Shown: piece by piece, positions 1 to 13,700 of the stretch | How the letters are laid out: every line of letters begins with the position of its first letter | Numbering within the stretch: position 1 is the first letter of the stretch | Origin: Cyclina sinensis | Lineage: Eukaryota > Mollusca > Bivalvia > Venerida > Veneridae | Assembly (NCBI GenBank): GCA_012932295.1 | Contig: JAAONU010000001.1 | Span: forward strand, 44,737,134-44,801,133 | Length of the DNA stretch: 64,000 bases | Direction: 5' to 3' | Position numbers and translations under genes: made by a program | Notes under the pieces: generated by a model | Told to the model about the DNA's origin: nothing | What the model saw: the letters and a program-made list of their open reading frames with translations, nothing else | Database searches by the model: none

Positions 1-645
1 AACATGTAAACCTTGCTTCTGTTTCACTATAGCAAATCAATGCTCAGAACATGTAACCCTTGCATCTGCTTCACTATAGCAAATCAATGCTCAGAACATG
101 TAACCCTTGCATCTGTTTCACTAGCACATGTAAACCTTGCTTCTGTTTCACTATAGCAAATCAATGCTCAGAACATGTAAACCTTGCTTCTGTTTCACTA
201 TAGCAAATCAATGCTCAGAACATGTAAACCTTGCTTCTGTTTCACTAGCACATGTAAACCTTGCTTCTGTTTCACTAGCACATGTAAACCTTGCTTCTGT
301 TTCACTATAGCAAATCAATGCTCAGAACATGTAAACCTTGCTTCTGTTTCACTATAGCAAATCAATGCTCAGAACATGTAAACCTTGCTTCTGTTTCACT
401 AGCACATGTAAACCTTGCTTCTGTTTCACTAGCACATGTAAACCTTGCTTCTGTTTCACTAGAACATGTAAACCTTGCTTCTGTTTCACTATAGCAAATC
501 AATGCTCAGAACATGTAAACCGTGTCTGCTTCACTAAAGCAAATCAGTGCTCAGCAAAATGCTTTTAAACCTTGCATTTGCTTCACTATAGCAAATCAAT
601 GCTCAGAACATGTAAACCTTGCATCTGCTGTACTTAAGCAAATCA
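1..645. repeat. compound minisatellite, 47-bp and 30-bp units
   Basis: Units start (A/C)ACATGTAAACCTTGC and are either 47 bp or 30 bp; the short form lacks the 17-bp segment TAGCAAATCAATGCTCA. Long units dominate at the edges and short units are interspersed. The array begins before the window and decays after about 530. Small open frames inside are repeat artefacts. Confidence 0.95.
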
Positions 646-1738
646 TGTAAACACTGGAAGTCCCTGCTCTTTTTATTTCTAGGACACAGTAGAGATATTG
701 CAGGTCATTTAATATGCAACAAATCTTTATATTGAGTGCATTTTACAAGAAGTCACTTTCATCTTCAGTGCCAGAATATTACAATAGTTTTCTGCCATAT
801 GTTTTAGTGATGGACTTCTGATGGCCAATATGAACAATTTAATTTGATTAATTTGAGGTCTAGACATAAAGATCTTAATATAAATCTTCCTTTCGCATGC
901 TCATGTGCAATTTTTTGCTGCACATCACCGATTGTGATGATTTAAATAGGCAGGAAATAGCACTAACTTGCATAATAGATCAGCTATCTGTTAGACTTAG
1001 TGATGCGAAAAATCAATTGTTTTCTATATGACATTGTTGAAGACGGTCTCCTGAACTGGTTGTCTGATTGAAATCTATTACATGTTGGTTGGCAAACCAT
1101 TACTCTGTGAATTATTGATGAGGAATGTAGACAGTTCTGCAGCATAGTGACTGTCCTTTGTAAACAGTGTTTCCAAAGAGATGTATTTGTTGTGATTAGG
1201 ATTTCCAATACCGTGAAATATTTCATACTGTCACTTGTTTGACGCAAATAATATTGTGCAATGATACACAATCAATACACCACTTTCATATTTAACTAAT
1301 CAACATCTTTGACAATAAATTTGTAAATTGGCTAAGCAAATACCAATATTGATGCTTTATTGTTGTATCCAAGTCATTAGAGCATTTGTCAAGTATTTGA
1401 AAGAAAAAAGTCAAGAAATTTGATTATCAGGTGGTGGCTTTTAAGGGTTCGCCAGTGCTACCACCCACACTATTCTAAATGTCGCAGAAAGTTATTCTAG
1501 GAAAGGTTTTTGGTTAGTGCAAAAAAGTTGAGTTGCCATCAACAATATGTTGAAATTAGGAAGGTTTAGCATGTTCTAAGAATCTTGTTGAGACCAGTAA
1601 CAAGTTATTCTTAGGCAAGTGTTAATTATGTTGCAACACTGTTGTTAGAACCATTTTTGTTTTTTCAAAAATAATTGCGATATAAGTACACATATAAGGT
1701 AAAGCCACTGCAACAGTATGTCCACTTGAGATGAAAGT

Positions 1739-1930
1739 AGCAGATCAGTGGTCAAGAAGTAATACACTGGACTGGTAATCTAGGGGTCGCCAGTTTGATC
1801 CCTGCACGTCACTAAAACAACTTACTGTCATTTAGATGAGACATTAAAGCTAGGTCCCAGGAATCAGTGTTATTTACTGAGCATGTAAAGGAACCAGGAG
1901 ATGCTTTCTGTACCTTGGACTATACCCCAC
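1739..1930 (+). repeat. tRNA-derived SINE (family A)
   Basis: A tRNA-like head (CAGTGGTCAAGAAG near box A; GCCAGTTTGATCCCTGC near box B) is followed by GATGAGACATTAAAGCTAGGTCCCA. The same tail segment, GATGAGACATTAAACCAAGGTCCCA in form, recurs at 38518, so this is a repeated family and not a tRNA gene. Confidence 0.7.
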
Positions 1931-1959
1931 TATCTGTAATAAGTAAATTCTAGAGGAGG

Positions 1960-2220
1960 TTTGGTAAACTGGTACAGACAATAAATAAACTCAGATTTTA
2001 GTTTAAACTTATTTATTTTGCATCGATTGGGAAGGAAGTTCTTGCATCTTATATTAAACCCTCTTGATGACTGCTTCTTGGGTTCAAACCAGTACTCACG
2101 CAGAAAGTGATGAATCTGGAAAGTCACTGTAGACTCTTACCCCTGGTGGGATTTGAACCAGCGACCTCTGGATCAGCAGTCCGACACTCTAACCCCTCAA
2201 CCACTGCTCCTCCTATAACT
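1960..2220 (-). repeat. tRNA-derived SINE (family B), reverse orientation
   Basis: Read on the - strand: GGAGCAGTGGTTGAGGGGTT ... GGTTCAAATCCCACCAGGGG, a tRNA-like head, followed by a body with CAGTGACTTTCCAGATTC and ACTGGTTTGAACCCAAGAA. The same order recurs on the + strand at 59770-59925. Confidence 0.75.
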
Positions 2221-4728
2221 CAGATAGATGAAAAGTTATCTCATAGTCTATGAGGCAATGATCTGTTCCTTCAGTAAATGTAAAATTAATTGCAGAAATA
2301 AGGTCAACAATGTCAAGGCAAGATGTTTAAAAATAAATCAGGTCTAAAATAATTGCTGTATGAACTAACCACCTTTACTTTTAGTATTTTGTATAATGAT
2401 CAAATAAACAAATTAAGGTTAAGCAAAAAAAATGCATTAATATTTTGTTTTAAATTTTACATTATTTTAAACAGCACTTCTAAGCAGTTTAATAAATTGT
2501 GCATACTTTTAAACAACTGTTCAAGGTTCAGTTTACTTAATGTACACTTCAGATACATTTAAAGGTCTGAGAAATATTAGTAACTTTAGTTAATGGTGTG
2601 GCAACAGAAAGTAATGGACTTCTGCTGGGCTTAGCAAATTAATGGCAAAGGTTTATCATGTTATTGGGTAACATTTGAATGGACAATAGGGAATGAGAGG
2701 TAAATTTTGAAAATTATGAGCAGGTCAGCTGCTCAAGGTTAAAACCTTGACCTTGGATTTTCAAGCTTCTTATAGATTTTAACTCTGCTTCTGCAGAACA
2801 GTATGCAGAATGCATTATGTACCTGATTCCCTAGAAATACATTTGTCACCAACAAAAAATCATTCATCACCAGAAAAAAATCATTCATCACCAGAAAAAA
2901 AGAGGAGGAAAAAGAATGAAATTTACCACAAACAGAATTTGGAGCACAAGAAATGTACCAGTGGATTATTTGCGTGAACGGAATATTAAGTAGCCAACCA
3001 GTAGATAACTGTTGACATAGTTCAGGTAAAACAATAAACTGATGTAATTTGACAGATTGTAATTAATCATTCAAAACAAGTAAGATTGATAGGGAAAAAA
3101 ATTAAACCACAAAAATGAAAACATTAAAAGAATACACCCAGTCTCCTGCTGAATGTGGGTGATCAAGTAAACGGGGAACATTTCATATCATTATTTATCA
3201 AAAATAGAATGCAACAATAAATGTCTTATTATTAGGTACCCGGTAATAATGTTTTGGACTGTTTGTTTCTATACTTTAATGCTGTTAAGCAGTTTTGATC
3301 TTGAAATTTGCTGAGTTTGCACAAGGCAGTTAGATGTGAGCAGAATATGTTCTTATTTAATGAGGACCTGGCTGGTTGTCTGAAAAGTCTGCTACAAAAA
3401 GGATGGGAATATTGAAAGGGATTATTCAGTAATTTATTGAAAGTACATTTTCTTACACTTGGCAATGCACAGCTTATAACACTGTCAATTATGAGAAATT
3501 TAAAACTATATAGATCTTGTAATTAGATTTTGTTGAGAGTCATAACTCAACAGCTGATCCGACTTGGTATATTAGAAAAGTTGGCAGTCACAGAAGAATA
3601 GGTTCAATGCTTGTGACATACATGAGTGTTTTGAAGTTTAGCTTTTCACAGCTCTCTGATTTACAATGTCTTTCAAAATTCCAGCTGTTTTGTATAATAT
3701 TTAGATTATAATGTCACATCACAAAACAATTGATACCATCAAGTACATGCCATAAAACAAAATAAAAAAAATAGTGCTTAGGTGAGCTATTCAATTCCAC
3801 TGGAATTTTCTTTCAACTAAAGATGTAAACTGTACAAGACTATAAACTTAAAAGCAAAAGGCTGTAGGTATATTTTTGCAATTTATCTCAAATTCAGCTG
3901 CATTTTAAATTGAGAAATATTTAAAGAAGTTACATAAGAGTAACAGTTCATTTCATGCATTATTTAAAAAGTGGAAGCGCTTAAAAATCTCAGCTAATGT
4001 AGGCTTTTGTTTTATTTCATAACTGTCGCAATTACTGTGGTATTAATTTCCACAAAACATCATAGTAATTTAAGTCAAACTAGATACAGTGTCCTAATTG
4101 ACATTACATTATTCTAATTACTAGCATGATCTTTTTCCTACACTGAATCCTTAGTGTGTCAACAAAACACATAGATCAGTTATGTATCAGCAAACAGATC
4201 CATTCAATAGCCTGAAAACATAATTTATATTTATCACCTTTGTATGAAAACTAGCAGATCATTTAACCTTCTAGATTAAGGTTTATTATTGATATTCTAT
4301 TTGCCATTTCATCTGTTTACCCTGTGTCCAATAATCTCCAGTCATTGTACACTAGAGTGATTGGCCTTTGTTATAGGTTTTCAGCTCCTCTGATTGGCTA
4401 CTCTCATTATACAGTTACTTCTTCTGTGTACAATATCAGCGTGTTTACAGCACAGCCTGTGTTTACACATTACAATTGAGACACCTGCATAGTGGCAGTT
4501 AAACGGCAGATTAGATAGTCATTTTGTTAACAGGTATCATTTATCTATTAATCAGACAATAAACAGTGTAAATTATTATTGAAGATTATATTGTGGAAAA
4601 AAGATACAGGATTTTTAAACAAGGACTTTATTTCATTCAGCAGAAATCACTATTGTTATTGGATTAATACAAAGAAATCTAGATGCTAGCAGACGAACTT
4701 TATAATTTAGTGATTTAGAGAGGACCTT

Positions 4729-4799
4729 ATGGATATCAACTGGTCAAATTTGGCCACAGACATACAGATATCAGTTCAAACTGGAACAGACTTCAAAAG
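4729..4799 (+). CDS. zmiz: zmiz exon 1 (probable alternative first coding exon)
   Basis: An ATG at 4729 opens 23 codons ([20 protein letters not shown]...) and ends AAAAG|GTATAT, leaving two bases, AG. The next conserved exon (16634) starts with the single base T that completes a codon, so the join gives AGT and continues [13 protein letters not shown] in frame. The exact phase fit and good donor are the evidence; no homology supports this short N-terminus. It would produce an isoform lacking the TPR-like domain, as in vertebrate ZMIZ2. Two ATTGG (inverted CCAAT) boxes lie upstream near 4360 and 4394, compatible with a promoter. Confidence 0.6.
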
Positions 4800-7700
4800 G
4801 TATATATTTCTTTGGATTTATTGAGATTTTTTCAGTATCTACAGTGATGTTTTTACAGTGCGAGTGGGTTAATCGGAAGAGTTTATAAGGTTTACAGTTT
4901 ATCTAACGGCTGCTAGACAGTTAAAGGGGAGCAACTGTTACTTTATTAATGTAAATTGAGAATTTTCTTATTGGAAAACTTGATACTTAATTGGTGATTG
5001 ACTGATCTTTTTGTCAAGTGGTTAAGTTGTTTTATCCTTGACAAGAAGATATGGGTATATATTGATTGTTCTTTGACAAAATTGTATTTGATACATGTAG
5101 TTTTTTGATAATATATGTGAAAAACAATTATTGGTGCATTTGTTAGGTTATTGGGTTTACTGATTCATATTTCTACACCTACTTCGTATTTATTGTCCTG
5201 GTTTATATTCTGTTTCATTGAAAGGATTGTTGCACTTGAGGTTTTTTGAGGTCATAAAGTGAAATGTTTAGGATTAAGATATTTACAGAATGGAGTAATT
5301 TTCCTTGATGAAATTAAGGTTAAATATAGGTATTTTAAACCTTTAGGAATGACACTGAAATGATCTAATGGCTTGTAACATTTATCCAGTCCTGATATCT
5401 ATCACAGAACAGTTTCAGAATGAAAAGATGATGAGTAAATTAAGTTAAAATTCTGAAGATGTTTTAGTAACTTCAACTGTCTTTAAAGGGTATATCATTA
5501 AGTTTATTTAAAAAGTAATATTAGATAAATGTTTAACCAGCAGTGCTTAATCATATATTTAAAAATCTCATATAATTTAAGTGTAATTACACAGCCCTAC
5601 AGTATTCACAAGAGGAGTAGGTTACTGTAAGGATTGGTCGAAGGACATATATGTCATAGAGATTTTACTAGTACCAGACTTGATACATTAATAGAAGCTT
5701 TTTAAATGATTAAAGTTTCCTTTTAAAACTTCTTTAGATATTTTTTACATGCTAGGTTTTCTGTGAGGACATATACTTTACTTTCTTCCTTCTATAGCAG
5801 GGGCCATATACAGACATCTTCCCCTCAAGAAAATTCTTTAAAATCATGCAGTTTTCCCCTAGAATTCAATTTATGTCAAGTTTTTTCTTCCCCTTTTGCA
5901 AAAATGTTGCCTTATTTTTTCCTAAATTTAAGGGAAGGGCCCCCTTCCCCTACCTGTAAAAAAGCCCTGTTACCTTTTAAACTTAAAGCTTACAAGCTGT
6001 TTTGCTGGTGAAGATTTTACCCTATAGTTAGTTTTTCCATACATTGTTTTCACACACTAGTCTGCATTCTTATCAGTCAGTACACAAGTCTTTTTCTGCA
6101 TTGTCCACTTGCTGCTCAGCAGTTTTAACTGCCTTAACATATACAGCATTACTTTCATGCAGTGTTCACTGTCAGTGCATACACACAATTGATTTCATGC
6201 AGTGTTCACTGTCAGTGCATAAACAACATTGCTTTCATGCAGTGTTCATTGTCAGTGTTTTCATAACATTACTTTCATGCAGTGTTCACTGTCAGTGCAT
6301 ACAAAAGATTACTTTCATGCAGTGTTCACTGTCAGTGCATACAAAAGATTGCTTTCATGCAGTGTTCATTGTCAGTGTTTTCATAACATTACTTTCATGC
6401 AGTGTTCACTGTCAGTGCATACAAAAGATTGCTTTCATGCGTTGTTCACTGTCAGTGCATAAACAACATTTTTTTCATGCAGTGTTATTTGTCAGTGCAT
6501 AAACACCATTGCTTTCATGCAGGGTTTACTGTCAGTGCATAAACACCAGTGCTTTCATGCATTGTTCACTGTCTGTGCATAAACAACATTTCTTTCATGC
6601 CATGTTCTTTGTCAGTGCATAAACACCATTGCTTTCATGCAGGGTTTACTGTCAGTGCATAAACAACATTGCTTTCATGCAGGGTTCACTGTCATTACAT
6701 ACACAACATTTCTTTCATGCAGTTCTCACTGTCAGTTCATACACAACAATTTCTTTCATGCAGTGTTTACTGTCAGTGCATAAACAACATTGCTTTCATG
6801 CAGGGTTTACTGTCAATGCATTAACAACATTTTTTTCATGCAGTGTTCACTGTCAGTGCATTCACAAGATTGCTTTCATGCAGTGTTCACTGTCAGTGCA
6901 TTAACAACATTTTTTCATGCCATGTTCTTTGTCAGTGCATAAACACCATTGCTTTCATGCAGGGTTTACTGTCAGTGCATACCAACATTTCTTTCATGCT
7001 GTGTTCACTGTCAAAGCTTACACATCATTATTTCATGCAGTGTTTACTGTCAGTGCTTAAACAACATTGCTTTCATGCAGTGTTTACTGTCAGTGCATAC
7101 ACACAATTTCTTTCATGCAGGGTTTACTGTCAGTGCATAAACAACATTTCTTTCATGCAGTGCTCACTGTCAGTGCATACACACAATTGCTTTCATACAG
7201 TGTTTACGGTCAGTGCATACACACAATTTCTTTCATGCAGTGTTTACTGTCAGTGCATACACACAATTTCTTTCATGCAGTGTTTACTGTCAGTGCATAC
7301 ATACAATTTCTTTCATGCAGTGTTTACTGTCAGTGCATAAACAACATTGCTTTCATGCAGTGTTTACTGTCAGTGCATTAACAACATTTCTTTCATGCAG
7401 TGTTCACTGTCAGTGCATTCACAAGATTGCTTTCATGCAGTGTTCACTGTCAGTGCATACACACAATTTCTTTCATGCAGTGTTTACTGTCAGTGCATAA
7501 ACAACATTGCTTTCATGCAGGGTTTACTGTCAGTGCTTACACAACATTTCTTTCATGCAGTGCTCACTGTCAGTGCATACACACAATTTCTTTCATGCAG
7601 TGTTTACTGTATTTGCATACACAGCTTTACTTTAATGCAGTGTTTACTGTCAGTGCATAAACAACTCTTTCATGCAGTATCCACTGTCTATTCACAAAGT

Positions 7701-10700
7701 TACTCCTGTGCCTTCATTACAGTTTACTACCCTTGCTTACAAGGAATGCTTTTATGCAAGGCTACTGTATGTTCCTGTTGTTTTCAAGAGTTTAATTTTA
7801 ATTTTAGTTTAATGCAGTGTTCACTGTCCATACATACATATAATTTGCAGAGCTTTAGTTCTGTGTTCACTAAATGCACAAAATTAATCTCATACTGTAT
7901 TCACTCTTCCCGCATACATCATATTGCTTTAATGCAGTGTTCACTGTCCTTACAGACAGAACACACTCAGCTTTGTTAACTGTAAGTGAATTGACATTGC
8001 TGTCTTGCATTGTTCACTAATATGCATACTCTTCTTTAAGTCAGTGCAGCGTTTAGTCTCCTTGCGTACTCAGCTATGACTTTTTCTGGCATTCTTTGAA
8101 TTTGTTTCATGCAGTTCCGCTGTTCCTAACATAGCATATCTGTTATGCAGTACTGACTGTCTTTGCAGTTTGCACACACAATGCTTTCATGCAATTTTAA
8201 CTGTCCTAGCATGTTTTTATGCATCTTTGTCAGTTTTTAGATTGTTAAGCTAGCTGATATCTGAGTTCAACTGACTGCTTTGTAGTGTTCACTTATATTG
8301 TAAAAAGTGGGCAGTTAGTTTTCTGATCTGAGGTTTATTGATATGCCACATACAGGTCTGTGTTCAGTTTTATTTAAGAACTGCCCTGGTAAACCATTCT
8401 CTAAAAGGCTTGAATAGTCATAGCTCTTATTGCTGTCACTCTTGTTTCTGTTAGGCATGAATGTAACCTTTCTGTTAGGTTACAAGTGTAACCTTTCTGT
8501 TAGGTCACAAGTGTGTAACCTTTCTGTTAGGTCACAAGTGTGTAACCTTTCAAGTTGTTCAATGAGAATCTCCAAAAATCCCTAGTTCATTTGAAATTAA
8601 CCTCTTTCATTTGGTTTAAGGACCTTTGGTACTGAATCCTTAAAGTTCTTTTGATTATGATTAGGAAATAACTTCTAGATAAAATCATATATTTATTAGT
8701 TTTTCTTAAGTTTTTATCAATCAGTAATGTTTTTTCTTGTCTTCATGAGAAATTAAGTGTAATAGATATATTTAGTGTAAAACTTGTTCAAAGTGTAGAT
8801 TGATCCACACTATTAGCTTTATCAACAAACAAATCTTTCAGTTAAAGTTGGCAATAATGACCAAACATTCTACCTTTACCTGAGCAATATAATAATAAAT
8901 CAATTATAAAATCAATACAGATCAAATGGAAGTGTATCTTTCATTGGTTCTCCCATTTATTTACTTTACATTGTCCGATAACTTGCTATTGTAATAAAGC
9001 ATTAACTTTCTGTTATTGCGCTGTTACTGAATTCATTCAAAACTATGTCACCCTGTCTTATATATCTACTTTGTCAGGTGTGATTAAATCGGTGTAAAGG
9101 TTTTATACCATCAGCCATCATTTAGTGACTTATCTACCAACTATAGTGAAAGGACAACTAGTTAATATGTACACATTGGTTTTGATAGGTATACAACCGT
9201 TTAGTGCCCCTAGGCTATATTTATCAAGCTGTAAATACTATACTTAAGCATGTAAACTTTATCATAACTGATAGGTGATTGCAAGAGAAAAAGCCTGGAC
9301 TGTTATACTAAACTAAGCTGTTACTATCTACCTGGTTGCATATTTACCTGTCTAGAAAAGCATTCATTACCTACCTGTTTATCTAAATCAGTTTATGCAC
9401 TGCAGGCATCATGTTGATACAATGTTTCACATGGTTTTCATTCACACAGACCTGCCACTTTACCTTGCTTGCAATATCCCTATCTCTTTGTGTATTGTCT
9501 TTTTTCTTATGTGGAGCTTGCTAATGTGCCTGATTTTTGGCATTCCAGGAAATCATGAACAAGAAAATGCATGAAAAAAAAGTCGGTTATATTCTTAACT
9601 TCAAGTGCTTTTGAAACTTTTTGGGAAATATTGCAAAAATACTACAGCATCAAAGAACCTCTGCTAGTAACATGAAATTACGGAAAACAGTGATAAATTA
9701 ATCTTGAATTTGTATGATAGACAAGATTAACTAGTTTGTATTCAAGTTTATTTTTAAATAAGATAGTTTTCCTGAACAAACTGTATGAAAAAAAATTAAA
9801 GGTGGATTTTCCTATTACAAGAGTGAGTTTCCAGTTCCCTGACCAATCTGGATTTTTCTAGATTTCCTTGTTTGTTTCTGGTGATTACTCTGTTGTAGTG
9901 TTAACACACTTGTGCACTGGTACCTTGCCTCAGGCCGCTGTCAGTTTTTTATCAGTCTAGATACTGGGTAAACTGACCACTCTCAGGACAGTAGGTAGAC
10001 ATTGAGAGATCACTTGTTAACAGGTTGTATGTGTGCTAAACTGTGTAAAACTTTTCAGATAAATATTATCATTGTCAGTGATAAATTGACGTCTTGACAT
10101 AATTTGTTATAATGTTACAAAATGGAAACCAGTAACTGACTCAGTGAACTCCTTGAGTGGTCAACAAACTTTTATTGACTGCAAAAAAAAAAAGAGTAAA
10201 TTTTAATTTTAGGAGTAAAGGTTTGGACTACTAAGAGTAGATGGCCTACTGTTTGTGAAAGGGTTAGAAAGAAAAAGTCTTAAAAGAGCAAAAAAATCGA
10301 GTCAGAGGCTTAAATAGTAAATTACATCCTCAAGATTAGATTAAAAATGAATTATTAATACTCAAAAATTGAACAAAGTCAAAAAATGCAGCTTACTTAA
10401 AAATAGAGCTATAGTGATGTGAAAAAAAGCATGTTTGAAGTGAATTTAAAACTTAGAAGTGACTTGAAAACTTTTGAGATGTATAAAAATCCATGTTAGA
10501 AGTACATTGAGAGTATTAAAGTGAATTGAAAGCCAGTAAGCTATGTGCAAGAATGTAGCTTAAATAAATGTGAATTGAAAGTGCAAAAGTAAATTGAAAG
10601 AGTATGTGCAAAGATGCAGCAGGTCAAAAGTGAATTGAAAGTGTAAAAAGTCTATTGAAAATGCTTGAGTGATGTGGTAGAATGCAGGTCAAATGTACGA

Positions 10701-13700
10701 AAGACATTGTTTGATGTCTGAGAATGATAATTGAATGTTTCATAGTGAATAGAAAGCCTTTTAGTGATGTGCAAGACTCCACATGAATTGAAAGTGCAAA
10801 AGGGGAGGGTGAAGAGTGAAATGACATTGCTGAAAAACAAAGAGTATGTAAACTTAACTTTCCAGTGAGTGACAGTAACTTGTAAATGTTATGAGAATAA
10901 GTGAATGTATTCATACCATGCTATGAGGCATATATATGAAGTGGGCTGAGGTTAATAAACTGGTTAGATACCCAGGAACACCTGTTAGGTAGACTAACTG
11001 TCAGGATTTTAAAAAAGAAGCAGGTTGAAACTGGCGTTAATTTGCATTTAACTGCAATACAACAAACAAACAAAAAAAGAAAGAAAAAACTGAAGTGGAC
11101 TGGAATATTTCAGGATTGTTTTCTAGCTCTTCGAACATTTTAAGATCTTCTTAGGCTATTAAATTATTGTTCTAATGTGTTTTGACATGCTAAATACCCT
11201 TCAAGACAAATTAGAACATCTTCTGAAGCCCTTATAATTTATTTAAGAAGCCTTAAAACATTTGTTTTGCTATCTGATTTCAGACCATCCTAATATTGCT
11301 GTATATTCTGGGTAATTATTTGTCGATTAGCAGAGCTCCACTTAATGTATGATATTGAACTCAATTATTAGATGAAATCAATTTCTGTAGGCTGCTTCGT
11401 GATAAATTATTCAGGAGATTTGAAGAAATTTTATTGTGAAAACACATCTGATGCTTGTTTCCAGCCTATCTGCAGGTTGATATTGATTGCCTTCATATAT
11501 ATAGTCTCCACTCTCTTAGTTATTACATAATCTAATGAAAGCTCAAGAGACCAGACATGGTATCATTTTAAAGAAATCAAGATTGAGGAGCAATAGTGAA
11601 ATCTTTTACAGATTGTTACTGGACATACGACATTAATGATGAAAGAAAGATTTTTGCACATGGACCTTTTTAAATCAAATCATGTGACACCTTATTGACC
11701 AATGTGATTTTATCCTTTGATAGTTTGACCTTAAAGTCCTTTGCTCCCAGTCTTGTGACCTTTAACCCAGTAGCCTGGAACTAGGGAAAATGTTAGAAGT
11801 ATGGTATTGGGGAAAGCTGGTCAGAGCAATCATGAGTTAATTACCATTAAACACTACTTTTTAAATGTCAGCCATTGCCCAGACCCTAATCTTTACAGTA
11901 GCAAACATCTCTGTTAAGATTTAAACCAGTGATATGCCTTGTTGCTATCAGATCTGGTGCTATTGTACAGTATTTTGTGTGTTTCTGGCAGCTGAAAAAT
12001 TTCTGAAATCATATATGTGGAAAATTAATTCAAAGTTTCTACGAAAAAAAGAGAGAAAAATATCTGTCAAAAGAGATAATATTTATTAATTGGTTAGTTT
12101 TTCCTTTCAAGAGAGTAACAGGTCAGTGGTCTTGTGTAAATAATTCTAAACAAAGAGTGAATTCTAAACAAAGTTTGATGCCTTACTCTTCATTTTAAGG
12201 TTTTAGTTTCCATTATTATTGTAGAAGAGCAGTTCCTAAAATCAAAGTCTCAATGTGCCTGTCTGAGATTGTAGCAAAGGTCACAAATTTTTTTTCAGTG
12301 CCAGTTAATATGCAAGATTTACTTAGCATTGTGGCAATAAATTAGCGTGTGTCTGCAGTCATTTGTGAGAGTTAAGAAAGGTCTTGTTTGACATCATCGT
12401 CGGAAACCCACGTTCGATCCATTCCGTTTCACTCTATTTATCTACCGTGGGACAATTGGCTGGTAAAATTTCGTACTCATGAATAATTCATTACCTACTT
12501 TCATTGGTTTCCGTAAGATTTCCCTTGCGGAATCTCAGCCAATGAAATTACTTGTTACAATTTGACTTCCGCGCCTATGTTTAAATCCTGGGAAATACGT
12601 TTATTTTAAGTAACTTGTCATTATGCCTTCTCTCCACACTGAAGAGTGTCTATTTGTAATGCGGCATCTCATTCGATGAAGAGTTACATCCCTTTGCTAA
12701 TAAATATTCATGAAAACGAATAATCAGCAGTCAATTGTCCCACGGTACATAATGTAGTTGTGCGGAATATGTACCGGGGGTCTCCGACGATGGTTTGACT
12801 TAAGACATTGACACTGTATAGAAGAAGATTCTGTATATTTATTGGTAGTTTTAGCAAAATAAAGTAGTGAAGTGCATTTTCACCAGAACAAACAAACAAC
12901 AAACAAAGGTGTTAAAAACCATGACCCACTATCATGATAAAATCCCATGGATATTTCAAAGTTATGTAATTCGTTGAATGCTATGAGAGTTTGTCTTGCT
13001 TTGCACCATTGTGATGGTTATTTTCAAGGGAGACCACTGTTGCTTGCAGACGTAAGTTACAGACACCTGTTTCTTTATTGTAGATAATATCAAATCATTA
13101 CATGCTATCAACTCAGCATAAGTCAGTTGTTTTCATCATTTGATAGCTCTGACCTGAAAGCTTCTGTATCAGCATTTCTGTGTGTTTTAAAAGATGTAGA
13201 ATCATGCTAAGCAGCCATTAAACTGTTAACAGGAGCTGGATAGATTTAATGCTGACAGTTGGTAAATTGTTATTCACAGCTTGTATACACTAAACAGCGT
13301 GTAATGAAGACATCTTAGGCGGGCAATTAATCAGTCAGCAAAGAGAAAAATCAATTAGCTGGTAATGATTGTGATACACCACTGTAAGTTTTACTTACCT
13401 GAACAATGTTGACAAATAGCCTGTTACATACTGACGTATCACATGAGTGACAGCTAAAATAAGGCCACAGGGCAGTCAGTCAGCACAAGCGTGTATCAGT
13501 GTGCAGAGAACATGATGTCGGTTAATTTTTGTTAGTCCAGTGGGAAGAACAAGTCAGAAAGGTATGTCTGTTACAATACTAAATCTTTTGAGACAAATAA
13601 GCAAAATTATCTCAAGTTGCAGTCTCCGCATGTGTTTCATAAGTTTCAAAGGCACAATATATATTTGAGATGCAGCAGGTATGGAAAATGACAAAATAAA

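Larger units (their letters stand above)
646..4728. other. non-coding, upstream of the first visible zmiz exon
   Basis: No conserved coding frame. It holds two SINE fragments (about 1.74-2.22 kb), a short A-rich direct repeat (2850-2900), and near 4.35-4.40 kb two ATTGG boxes that could belong to a promoter for the exon at 4729. If the long TPR-containing zmiz isoform starts further upstream, this is also intron. Confidence 0.5.

Noticed and set aside
291..568. Two overlapping small open frames
   Set aside because: Made entirely of satellite units.
1..645. CRISPR-like repeat-spacer pattern
   Set aside because: Eukaryotic context; units are contiguous with no unique spacers.
1739..1810. tRNA gene
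   Set aside because: Box A/B-like words are decayed, arms do not pair well, and the sequence has a tail shared with another copy: a SINE.
6044..7979. Long forward open frames (up to 210 codons), Cys/His-rich
   Set aside because: They follow the 40-bp satellite unit, overlap each other in several frames, and have no homology or splice context.
13440..13562. Possible non-coding alternative zmiz first exon ending AGAAAG|GTATGT
   Set aside because: The only ATG nearby (13512) meets a stop after six codons, and nothing but the donor-like site supports it.
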